From JBOEGW01 sp050633625 (GTDB taxonomy: Bacteria > Pseudomonadota > Alphaproteobacteria > Rhodobacterales > Rhodobacteraceae): a DNA stretch of 64,000 nucleotides. The DNA lies in assembly GCA_050633625.1 (NCBI GenBank), contig JBOEGW010000003.1:124001-188000 (forward strand), read 5' to 3'. Every line of letters begins with the position of its first letter. Position 1 is the first letter of the stretch. The position numbers were made by a program, and so were the translations under genes. Below are positions 26,359 through 33,916 of the stretch, one piece after another. The notes beneath the pieces are model-generated. The model was not told the origin of the DNA. It ran no database searches and saw nothing but the letters and a program-made list of their open reading frames with translations.

Positions 26359-27264
26359 ATGAACCTTTCAAATACAGCATTTTTGGCGGCCTTGGCGGTG
26401 CTGACCTATGGCACAGTTTTCACAGCGCGCGCCGATATGGTGCAAGGCGCCAACGCGAAGCGCGCGGCAAACTCGGTTGAGATGATGCCCGAAGCTGTCG
26501 CAATGGCGCGTGGCGATGATTTGGCGCATATTCAGGCCTGTGTCGAAACGCTCTGTGACGTGCTTGATTTGTCGTACACTCGCCTAAATGACCTGAGCGC
26601 TCTAAGCGCTGTGCATTCTTTGACGCATCTTGATCTGACTCACGTTTCCGCGCCCACGCTTGCGCCGCTTGAGAGCGCAAAGGGTCTGAAATATCTGAGG
26701 ATGGATCGCGCCAATGTGCCCGATCTATCGGTGCTCAATAGCTTTCACGAGATGGAAGTTTTCATGGCCAGTTACTCGAATTTTGACAGGCTTGAAGATA
26801 TCGCCTCCATGGGAAAACTGGTTGAGCTACATATCGGGGAAACGGGTGTAACGTCGCTTGAGGGGCTAGTGCATTTCCCGCAGCTCACCTTGCTGCATGC
26901 GCAGGATGTTTCGGCAAAAGACTACGCGCCCATCGGGAGCCTTTCGGAGTTGCGGGAATTGGCAATTGGTGGGGCGGCGCTCAGTGATTTGAGCTTTGTT
27001 GCGCCGCTCAAAAAGCTTGAAAGATTGGACATTTCGGGCAGTGTCGTGACCTCGCTTGACGCCTTGGAGCATCATCCTTCCCTCACGACCATCACGATGC
27101 TGGAAACCGACATTCAGGATCTTTCTGCGCTGTTGACCCTGCGCAAACTCCATACGGTTTTTCTGCCGTTCGACAGGCTGACAGCGGCGCAAGAGCGCAT
27201 GTTGGAGCGCCTGAAGGCGCGCGGCGTGACGGTGCTTGATCGCCCGCAAATTGCGCTCTGCTGA
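26359..27264 (+). CDS. Secreted leucine-rich-repeat protein
   Basis: A 301-residue protein with a signal peptide (about residues 1-25, ending FTARAD). From about residue 70 to 280 there are roughly nine repeats of about 22 residues with the internalin-like pattern LxxLxLxxxxxxxLxPL (for example LDLSYTRLNDLSALSAVHSL and LERLDISGSVVTSLDALEHH). Two Cys flank the start of the repeats (ACVETLCD). It follows choV by 58 bp on the same strand and may be read through from it. The ligand is unknown. Confidence 0.82.
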   Translation: MNLSNTAFLAALAVLTYGTVFTARADMVQGANAKRAANSVEMMPEAVAMARGDDLAHIQACVETLCDVLDLSYTRLNDLSALSAVHSLTHLDLTHVSAPTLAPLESAKGLKYLRMDRANVPDLSVLNSFHEMEVFMASYSNFDRLEDIASMGKLVELHIGETGVTSLEGLVHFPQLTLLHAQDVSAKDYAPIGSLSELRELAIGGAALSDLSFVAPLKKLERLDISGSVVTSLDALEHHPSLTTITMLETDIQDLSALLTLRKLHTVFLPFDRLTAAQERMLERLKARGVTVLDRPQIALC

Positions 27265-27268
27265 TCCG

Positions 27269-28246
27269 TTAGACTTTTGTGGCGTTGGTGTTGGGTGTGA
27301 CGCGCCGTTTGAGCACGGCTTCGCGCCATGTGATGAAGGTGACAGAGGCCAGAATGATTGCCCCTCCGGCCACCACAAACACATCAACACCTTCTGAGAA
27401 CAGCAATGCTCCGAGCGCGACAGACCAGACGAGTTGCAAGAAGGTGACTGGCTGAGTCACGGTCATCGGCGCGGAGGCAAATGCGCGTGTCATTGAGTAG
27501 TGACCAGCTGTGGCAAATGCGGCGGTGGCGAACAACCAAGCCAATTCCTGCATCGTCGGCGTCACCCAATGGAGCAGCGCAAAGGGCGCCAAGGCGATTG
27601 TCACCGTCACCGAAAGCATCGCCACGACGGTAACGGCGTTGTAGCGCTCCACCAATTTCCCAACGATCAGATAGGAGGCCGCAAAGAGAATCGCTGTCCC
27701 GAACATTGCCAAATGTCCCGCCTCAATCGCACGAACACCCGGACGCAGCACAACCATCGCGCCCATTAAGGCGAAAATGACGGCCAAAATGCGCCGCGCG
27801 GCGAGGCGCTCGCCAAAGAACAGCGCGGCCCCAAGGGTGACAAACACCGGGTTCAGATAGTTGATTGCGGTGACCTCAGCCATGGTGATCTGGGTCATCG
27901 CATAGAACCAAAACATAACGCCGATCGCATGGATCAATCCGCGGACCGCAGCGATACCAATCATCGCACGATCCAAGCGCACTTTGCGCAGAACCGGCCA
28001 CATAGGGATCAGAAATACCAAGCCCAATGCGTAGCGCAAAAAGGCAGACTCCGCTGCCGGGATGCGCCCCCCACCCACCTTAACGGTGGCTGTCACCCCA
28101 ACAAAAAGCACCCCCGTCAGTAACATCCAGAGAATACCCTTCACCGGGTTTTGCGCCGGGTTTTGCACAGGCTTTGGCTCAGGGTTTGGCTCAGGGTTTG
28201 GCTCTGGATCTTGCGGGGTCGAAATTGGGGGCGCGGCTTGGCTCAT
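27269..28246 (-). CDS. EamA/DMT-family transporter with Pro-Asn-rich N-terminal tail
   Basis: A 325-residue protein with ten TM segments in two EamA halves (about residues 40-170 and 180-310). I chose 28246 as start: AAAGGG lies just upstream. Residues 10-35 are a low-complexity PEPNPEPNPEPKP-type tail encoded by imperfect 12-bp tandem repeats. Substrate unknown; the family covers amino-acid and metabolite exporters. It converges on the LRR gene with 4 bases between the two stops. Confidence 0.88.
   Translation of the reverse strand: MSQAAPPISTPQDPEPNPEPNPEPKPVQNPAQNPVKGILWMLLTGVLFVGVTATVKVGGGRIPAAESAFLRYALGLVFLIPMWPVLRKVRLDRAMIGIAAVRGLIHAIGVMFWFYAMTQITMAEVTAINYLNPVFVTLGAALFFGERLAARRILAVIFALMGAMVVLRPGVRAIEAGHLAMFGTAILFAASYLIVGKLVERYNAVTVVAMLSVTVTIALAPFALLHWVTPTMQELAWLFATAAFATAGHYSMTRAFASAPMTVTQPVTFLQLVWSVALGALLFSEGVDVFVVAGGAIILASVTFITWREAVLKRRVTPNTNATKV
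28144..28206. repeat. 12-bp imperfect tandem repeat
   Basis: About five units of a 12-bp period (type AGGGTTTGGCTC / CGGGTTTTGCGC) lie inside the 5' end of the DMT transporter gene. The last units are exact copies. The period is a multiple of three, so unit gain or loss would keep the frame and vary the N-terminal tail length. Confidence 0.75.
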
Positions 28247-28364
28247 ATCCCTTTGTCGCTTGACTTGCGGGAAGGCACAAGGGCTTGCGAGAAAAATAGT
28301 ACTGTTGCGCACGAGTTTGAGCGTGCAAAAATTAGCCTTGATTTACCCGATTATTTTTGTCAGG

Positions 28365-28382
28365 TTTAGAAAAGACTCTCAA
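28365..28382. promoter_or_regulatory. Possible iron-control (Irr/ICE-like) dyad
   Basis: TTTAGAA-N4-CTCTCAA is an imperfect dyad (5 of 7 arm positions match) about 70 bases upstream of the hemP operon. It partly resembles the alphaproteobacterial iron control element. The match is weak. Confidence 0.25.
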
Positions 28383-28453
28383 GCCACCCAATTCGCCTTT
28401 GCTCTCAACGGCAAGACACCGGGACGCCAGAGGAATCGTTCAAGGAGTCTGAC

Positions 28454-28612
28454 ATGAGAAACGCGCGCACTCCCGTGGCTGCATCGACAGCGCCGGGCGA
28501 CACAACACGATCCGAAATCCTCGACATCCTGTCACTTGCGGGCATCGGCGCTGGCGCGTCGACCGCTTGGCTGATCGAACGGATGATAAATGGCTTGGAG
28601 GCAGATCAATGA
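28454..28612 (+). CDS. 52-residue small protein in hemP operon
   Basis: A 52-codon frame (MRNARTPVAASTAPGD... SLAGIGAGASTAWLIERMINGLEADQ) with an excellent ribosome site (AAGGAG, 7 bases before the ATG). Its stop overlaps the start of hemP in ATGA. A short glycine/alanine segment (residues 27-38) could enter the membrane. No family is recognised. Coupled translation with hemP suggests a role in haem or iron uptake, by position only. Confidence 0.6.
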   Translation: MRNARTPVAASTAPGDTTRSEILDILSLAGIGAGASTAWLIERMINGLEADQ

Positions 28613-28776
28613 ATATGATGGTCACAAACACCGAACGCACCTCGGGCGAGCCGCCCTGCCCGCTGCACCACGCACGGGATCTGACGGGCAACGGGCCGAT
28701 CGCGAAAATCATGCTTGGCGATGCGCTCTATACGCTGCGCATCACGCGCCAAGGCAAGCTCATCCTGACAAAATGA
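28609..28776 (+). CDS. hemP: Hemin uptake protein HemP
   Basis: A 55-residue protein ending GDALYTLRITRQGKLILTK, the HemP family signature. HemP proteins are small and needed for full expression of haem receptors in several proteobacteria. The start at 28609 overlaps the stop of the 52-residue protein; nearby in-frame ATGs at 28615 and 28618 are alternatives. The next gene starts in the hemP stop codon, so three genes are coupled. No haem receptor or hmu transporter is in the window. Confidence 0.88.
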   Translation: MNMMVTNTERTSGEPPCPLHHARDLTGNGPIAKIMLGDALYTLRITRQGKLILTK

Positions 28777-29219
28777 ATGGCGATCATCGGGGCGGTGCGG
28801 CCGTTGCGCAGCTCACGGAAATGCCAGCACTCGAAAGCGCGGCTGTTTTGTGTTTGCGGATTTGGTGTGACAGCGAAGCCGGGCAGCGGCGTGAGGGTTT
28901 CGCGACGAGCTTTGCCCATTTGGGCGGGGACATTGCCTTGGAGGCGGTTGGGCATCTGTGCCAACTGTGCCTCAGCTATGGGCGCCGCCCGTTGATGCGC
29001 CATGCTGTGGACTGCCCCTGTGTGGGCGGGGATGAAGCCTGTCTTGCGCATATGATTGCCGCTGCCACTTCGGGCGAACGTGACGATGCTATGATGTTGG
29101 CCTGTCTTATGATGCGGGCTGATTTTGCACCAACGGCGGTTCATCTGGCGGAATGTGCAGGGGTCGCTTTGGCGCGTATTGCACATGCGCGCGCGCATGG
29201 GGTGCAAGCTGTCCACTAA
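28773..29219 (+). CDS. Cysteine-containing protein downstream of hemP, unknown function
   Basis: A 148-residue protein whose ATG overlaps the hemP stop (ATGA at 28773-28776). It is mainly helical and has a cluster of metal-binding-type residues: LCQLCLSYGRRPL, HAVDCPCVGGDEACLAHM, then LACLMM and AECAGVAL. The CxxC and CPC groups with His suggest an iron, zinc or haem ligand site, but this is inference. I recognise no family. Coupling to hemP argues for a function in haem handling. Confidence 0.65.
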   Translation: MNGDHRGGAAVAQLTEMPALESAAVLCLRIWCDSEAGQRREGFATSFAHLGGDIALEAVGHLCQLCLSYGRRPLMRHAVDCPCVGGDEACLAHMIAAATSGERDDAMMLACLMMRADFAPTAVHLAECAGVALARIAHARAHGVQAVH

Positions 29220-29267
29220 GCAAAACGCAGGCGCTTAATACAGCACACCCGACTTCGTTTCGTCATC

Positions 29268-29301
29268 CACAAAAAACGCGGCAGATTGCGCCGCCGCGTT
29301 T
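29268..29301 (-). terminator. Terminator of the YebC gene
   Basis: Perfect 9-bp stem AAACGCGGC (29274-29282) with GCCGCGTTT (29293-29301), loop of 10. On the minus strand it is followed by TTTTTTG. It lies 30 bases behind the YebC stop codon. Confidence 0.85.
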
Positions 29302-29330
29302 CCATCCATTTTGCGCCCGTTTCGAGAGGC

Positions 29331-30071
29331 TTAAAGCTGGCTCAGAACGTCGTCCGTCGCTTCAAAATTGGTGGTCACTCGCTGAACATCGTCATCATCT
29401 TCGAGCGCATCGATCAGTTTCATCAACTTCTCCATCGACTCCAAGTCCATTTCGGTGGTCATGGTCGGCTTCCAGATCAACTTTGTGCTCTCGGACTCAC
29501 CGAGGTTTTTCTCAAGCGTGGTGCTCACATCGTTCAAATCTGTGTCGGCGCAGAAAATCGTGTGGCCATCTTCAGAGCTTTCAACATCCTCAGCACCCGC
29601 CTCGATCGCGGCTTCAAAAATGCTGTCCTCATCGCCCGCATCCGCCGGGTAAACGATCTCACCTTTGCGCTCAAACATAAAGCCGACCGAGCCTGTTTCG
29701 CCCAGGTTCCCGCCGTTCTTTGAAAACGTCGATCGCACAGTAGACGCCGTGCGATTGCGGTTATCGGTCATGGCTTCGACGATCACAGCAACACCGTTGG
29801 GACCATAGCCCTCATAGCGAATTTCTTCGTAATCATCGCCCTCGCCCGCTTGCGATTTCTTGATGGCGCGGTCGATTACATCCTTTGGCACGGATTGCGA
29901 TTTGGCCTCTTTAACAGCCATGCGCAAACGCGGATTATTGTCCGGGTCAGGGTCGCCCATTTTGGCAGCAACGGTGATCTCTTTGGCGAGCTTTGAAAAC
30001 AGCTTGGAGCGCAGTTTGTCCTGACGGCCCTTGCGATGCTGAATGTTTGCCCATTTTGAGTGGCCAGCCAT
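29331..30071 (-). CDS. YebC/PmpR family protein (translation or transcription factor)
   Basis: A 246-residue protein beginning MAGHSKWANIQHRKGRQD, the invariant family N-terminus. GGAGGG stands 5 bases before the ATG. Domains: N-terminal helical part, then two alpha/beta domains with YEGYGPNGVAVIVE and TDNRNRTASTVRSTFSKNGGNLGETGSV. YebC proteins were long called regulators; recent work links members to relief of ribosome stalling at polyproline. The gene stands alone with its own terminator and usually neighbours ruvC, which is absent here. Confidence 0.95.
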   Translation of the reverse strand: MAGHSKWANIQHRKGRQDKLRSKLFSKLAKEITVAAKMGDPDPDNNPRLRMAVKEAKSQSVPKDVIDRAIKKSQAGEGDDYEEIRYEGYGPNGVAVIVEAMTDNRNRTASTVRSTFSKNGGNLGETGSVGFMFERKGEIVYPADAGDEDSIFEAAIEAGAEDVESSEDGHTIFCADTDLNDVSTTLEKNLGESESTKLIWKPTMTTEMDLESMEKLMKLIDALEDDDDVQRVTTNFEATDDVLSQL

Positions 30072-30208
30072 GGCACCCTCCACATATAAATTCGTCGCCG
30101 CCTCTATAGGCTAGGCCGGGGGGGCGGGGCAAGCCCGCGCCCGCGCTTCGCCTATACGCGCACCCTGTTGTGACTTCCCATTTGGCCAAAACCTGCGAAA
30201 ACGGCGCA

Positions 30209-30805
30209 ATGACTTTCGATCTGCTGCGCGGACTTGCGCTTTTTGCATTTGTCACCTCGATCACACCGGGGCCGAACAACATCATGCTGATGGCCTCTGG
30301 GGTCAATTTCGGCCTGCGCCGGACTGTGCCACATATGGTTGGCATTTTCTTTGGGTTTATTTCGATGATCGCGCTGATCGGGCTTGGGGTTTCAGCGGTG
30401 TTTGACGCCCGGCCTTGGTTGGATGAGGCGCTTAAAGTGGCGGCGCTGGCCTATATGGTTTGGCTTGCGTGGCGCGTGGCACATGCGGCGGCGCCGGCGC
30501 AAGATCAGACGGGCGAGGCGAGCCCATTGAGCGCGTTTCAAGCGGCGGCCTTTCAGTGGGTGAACCCAAAGGGCTGGGCGATGGCCTTGGGGGCAAATGC
30601 CGCCTATGCGCCAACTCATGAGCTGCGCGATGTGTTGATTGTGACAGCGGTTTTTGGCGTGATCAACCTGCCAGCGGCGGGCTGCTGGGCGGTGATCGGC
30701 ACGCAGTTGACGCGGCTCTTGCAAAATCCCAAATGGTTGCGCCTGTTCAACTGGAGCATGGCTCTATTTTTGCTGATCTCGCTTATTCCGGTTCTTGCCG
30801 GGTGA
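30209..30805 (+). CDS. LysE/RhtB-family exporter
   Basis: A 198-residue protein with about six TM segments. The N-terminus LALFAFVTSITPGPNNIMLMASGVNFGLRRTVPHMVGI is the LysE/RhtB signature. I chose ATG 30209; a longer frame from 30170 lacks a ribosome site. Such proteins export amino acids such as lysine, threonine or homoserine lactones; the substrate cannot be predicted. It is 31 bases upstream of an SLC13 transporter on the same strand. Confidence 0.9.
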   Translation: MTFDLLRGLALFAFVTSITPGPNNIMLMASGVNFGLRRTVPHMVGIFFGFISMIALIGLGVSAVFDARPWLDEALKVAALAYMVWLAWRVAHAAAPAQDQTGEASPLSAFQAAAFQWVNPKGWAMALGANAAYAPTHELRDVLIVTAVFGVINLPAAGCWAVIGTQLTRLLQNPKWLRLFNWSMALFLLISLIPVLAG

Positions 30806-30836
30806 CGGCTTTGCTTTCGCGCGCTATCAAGGGCGC

Positions 30837-32618
30837 ATGACACTAGAACAAATCACTCTTTTTTCGATCTTTGCAGCGGTGTTTGGCCTGCTGCTGTGGG
30901 GCAAATATCGGTATGATCTCGTAGCGTTCTCCGCCCTTATGGTTGCTGTGGCGTTAGGGGTTGTTGAGACCAAACACGCTTTTGACGGCTTTGGTCACTC
31001 CGCCACGATTATTGTTGCGCTTGTGTTGATTGTGTCTGCCGGGCTTGTGCGCTCAGGGGCGGTGTTTTTGATCACGAGAACGCTTGTGGATGCCGGGCGT
31101 TCGCTCGGGGCGCATATCACGATCATGGGTGCGGTTGGCGGCATCTTGTCGGCCTTTATGAACAATGTTGCAGCGCTTGCTCTGCTCATGCCTGTGGATA
31201 TTCAAACCGCGCGTAAAGCGGGCCGCGCGCCGGGCCTGTCGCTCATGCCACTGTCCTTTGCGACGATCCTTGGAGGCATGGTGACCTTGATCGGCACGCC
31301 ACCCAACATCATCATTGCTGCGATCCGCGAAGAAAGCCTTGGCGAGAGTTTCCGCATGTTTGATTTCGCCCCGGTCGGGCTTGTCACGGCGGGTGTTGGG
31401 TTGGTGTTTGTTGCGCTGATCGGCTGGCGGCTGATCCCGCAACCGGAGGCCGCCGGGGGCAAGGCAAACCCGATGGAGGAGTTCTCTGATTATGTTGCCG
31501 AGCTTGTCATTTCAGATGGGCACAAGCTGATCGGTAAACGGGTCGAAGAGCTTTATGAGGAGGCCGAGAAAAACGACGTTTATATCCTTGGCGTGGTGCG
31601 CGGCGGCAAACGGAAATATGGCAATTCACGCACTCTCAAACTGGAAGCGGAAGATGCGCTGGTGATCGAAGCGACACCTGAAGCGCTCGACGAATTTCGC
31701 GCGGCGTTGTCGCTTCGGTTTGCGGATACCGCGCGCGAGGAACGGCTGACGGCCGATGGCGCTGGCCTGTCAAAAATCGAAGTGGTCGTGCCGCAAGGAT
31801 CGCGATTGGATGGCAAGACTGCACAGGCTGTGGGCCTCAATTGGCGGCGTCGCGCGGTGCTTTTGGGCATCCGGCGCGGCGGCACGCGGTTTCGCTCGCA
31901 AATCCGCCGCACAACGGTGCGCGCGGGCGACATTTTGTTGTTGCTTGTCCCCGCCGGATCCGAAGCCGAAGTGACGGAATGGCTGGGCGCACTTCCTCTT
32001 GCTGAGCGGGGCCTAACAGTCACGCAAGAGCGCAAAGTTTGGCTGGCGATTGGCCTGTTTGCCGCAGCGGTTGCGGCTGCCTCTTTTGGCCTGTTGTATC
32101 TGCCGATTGCGTTGGGTCTTGTAGTGGTGGCCTATGTTTTGACGGGCATCATTCAGCTCACTGAACTGTATGATCACATAGAATGGCCGGTGGTGGTTTT
32201 GCTTGGCTCGATGATCCCTTTAGGGGCCGCGCTTGAAACCTCAGGCGGCACAGAATTGCTTGCGGGGGGGCTTGTGTCGCTCACTGCCGGCTTGCCTGCA
32301 TGGGCGGTTCTGACAGTCTTGATGGTGGTCACGATGACGCTTTCGGATGTGCTCAACAACACGGCCACCGCGATCGTCGCGGCCCCGGTTGCGATCTCGA
32401 TGGCGCAAAGCCTTGAGGCCAACCCGGACCCCTTTTTGATGGCGGTGGCAGTGGCCGCGTCCTGCGCCTTCCTCACCCCGATTGGCCACAAGAACAACAC
32501 TTTGGTTCTTGGGCCGGGGGGGTACAAATTTGGAGATTATTGGCGCATGGGGTTGCCGCTCGAAATCATCGTCGTTGCCGTGTCGATCCCGGCAATTCTC
32601 GTGTTCTGGCCATTGTAG
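30837..32618 (+). CDS. SLC13-family transporter with two TrkA-C domains (copy 1)
   Basis: A 593-residue carrier. N-terminal TM block (residues 1-210), then two TrkA-C/RCK_C domains (about 220-300 and 315-395; VISDGHKLIGKRVEELYEEAEKN, VVPQGSRLDGKTAQAVGL), then a second TM block with the family ending TPIGHKNNTLVLGPGGYKFGDYWRMGLPL. Motif NNVAALALLMPV and ATILGGMVTLIGTPPNI are the ion/substrate-site hairpin regions. Such proteins carry sulfate, dicarboxylates or other anions with sodium. A clear paralogue lies at 33917-35695. GTPP rather than GTST in the first hairpin may mark a different substrate. Confidence 0.9.
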   Translation: MTLEQITLFSIFAAVFGLLLWGKYRYDLVAFSALMVAVALGVVETKHAFDGFGHSATIIVALVLIVSAGLVRSGAVFLITRTLVDAGRSLGAHITIMGAVGGILSAFMNNVAALALLMPVDIQTARKAGRAPGLSLMPLSFATILGGMVTLIGTPPNIIIAAIREESLGESFRMFDFAPVGLVTAGVGLVFVALIGWRLIPQPEAAGGKANPMEEFSDYVAELVISDGHKLIGKRVEELYEEAEKNDVYILGVVRGGKRKYGNSRTLKLEAEDALVIEATPEALDEFRAALSLRFADTAREERLTADGAGLSKIEVVVPQGSRLDGKTAQAVGLNWRRRAVLLGIRRGGTRFRSQIRRTTVRAGDILLLLVPAGSEAEVTEWLGALPLAERGLTVTQERKVWLAIGLFAAAVAAASFGLLYLPIALGLVVVAYVLTGIIQLTELYDHIEWPVVVLLGSMIPLGAALETSGGTELLAGGLVSLTAGLPAWAVLTVLMVVTMTLSDVLNNTATAIVAAPVAISMAQSLEANPDPFLMAVAVAASCAFLTPIGHKNNTLVLGPGGYKFGDYWRMGLPLEIIVVAVSIPAILVFWPL

Positions 32619-32627
32619 GAGCCGCCG

Positions 32628-33878
32628 ATGGAACCTTATGAAACACTTGCTCAAGAGGTCATCGCGCGCGGAAATGTTGCGCTGACGGAGGATGAGGTAA
32701 AGGTGCTGGAGGCCGCGCCCGACAGTCACCTCATTTCCAAGAAACTGCTCGGCGCGCATTACTTCAACGTGGGCATGGGCGCCGATGCGATCCGCTGTAT
32801 ACGCCATGTCTATAGCGCGGCGCGAACGCCTGAAAATGCCTCGAATTTGGTCTCTGCATTGTCTAAGGCCGGGGCGATTGAGGATGCGATTGCAATCGCT
32901 GAGGAGGAGGACACCCCGCTGTTGCCGGTGACGCAGGCCAGCTATTTGTCAGAGCTTTATGGGCGCGCGAAGAAACCGGGAAAAAACCGTCATTGGGCGC
33001 GCCGTGCGCTCAAACTCAAAGAAGGCGAAGCCCCAGAGCTAGAAGACCGCGCGGCACCCATTGTGCGCCCGTTCAACCCCGAAACACCGGAGCGCAATAT
33101 TATCGCCTTTTCGCTGTTTGGGGATGGCAAACGCTACCTGGAAGGAGCGATCCGAAACTGCATTGTCGCGCGCTACATGTACCCCGGCTGGACCCCGCGC
33201 TTCTATGTGGATGACAGCGTGCCGGTGGAGGCGCGCAATGGGCTGACTGCGGCGGGCGCGCAGCTCAAGATGGTGCCCAATTTGCCAGCATTGCGGTTTG
33301 GGTTGTATTGGCGATTTTTGGTCGAGGACGACCCGGAGGTCGACGTCTATATCGTGCGCGATGCGGACAGTATTCCGACCATCAAAGAACGTGTTGCTGT
33401 GCAAGATTGGCTGGCTTCTGGTGAGCCGTTTCACGTCATGCGCGACTGGGTCACTCATACGGAATTGGTGTTGGCGGGCATGTGGGGCGCGCACCGTGGG
33501 AACATCACCGGGGGGATGGGGCGCAAGATTTTGGACTTTTCCAAAACCCGCGAGAACATCCTAAATTCACGTGTTGATGACCAGCTGTTTTTGCGGCGCG
33601 AAATCTGGCCCTATATGCGCGGGCGCACCTTTGTTCAGGACAGTCATTTCGGCTACGGTGAAAGCGCGCTGTTCAACCCGGATTACTTGATGCCGGGCGA
33701 AATGCACATCGGCCAAAACGACTTGGCAGTGCGCGACAACGATCGCAAGAAAAAGGCAGTTGCGGCGCATAACGCCAAGGTGAAAGCCGCAAAAGACAAG
33801 GCCGCGAAACCAACAGCGAAAGCACAAGCGAAACCCGCCAAGGCAAAGCGCAAAGTCACAGTGAAAAAGTCAAAGTAA
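32628..33878 (+). CDS. Glycosyltransferase-like protein with basic Lys/Ala-rich tail
   Basis: A 416-residue protein. Residues 1-130 are helical and TPR-like (DAIRCIRHVYSAARTPENASNLVSALSKAGAIEDAIAIAEEE). Residues 150-360 look like a nucleotide-sugar transferase domain, with IAFSLFGDGKRYLEGAIRN, a DxD-like IVRDADS and WRFLVEDD. The last 50 residues are an H1-histone-like KAKAA/KPAKAK run. I cannot name a sugar or acceptor. It follows the SLC13 gene by 9 bases. No signal peptide, so it is cytosolic. Confidence 0.7.
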   Translation: MEPYETLAQEVIARGNVALTEDEVKVLEAAPDSHLISKKLLGAHYFNVGMGADAIRCIRHVYSAARTPENASNLVSALSKAGAIEDAIAIAEEEDTPLLPVTQASYLSELYGRAKKPGKNRHWARRALKLKEGEAPELEDRAAPIVRPFNPETPERNIIAFSLFGDGKRYLEGAIRNCIVARYMYPGWTPRFYVDDSVPVEARNGLTAAGAQLKMVPNLPALRFGLYWRFLVEDDPEVDVYIVRDADSIPTIKERVAVQDWLASGEPFHVMRDWVTHTELVLAGMWGAHRGNITGGMGRKILDFSKTRENILNSRVDDQLFLRREIWPYMRGRTFVQDSHFGYGESALFNPDYLMPGEMHIGQNDLAVRDNDRKKKAVAAHNAKVKAAKDKAAKPTAKAQAKPAKAKRKVTVKKSK

Positions 33879-33916
33879 TAAGATCACTGGGAAAATAATC
33901 ACCGGGGAAAACGCCC

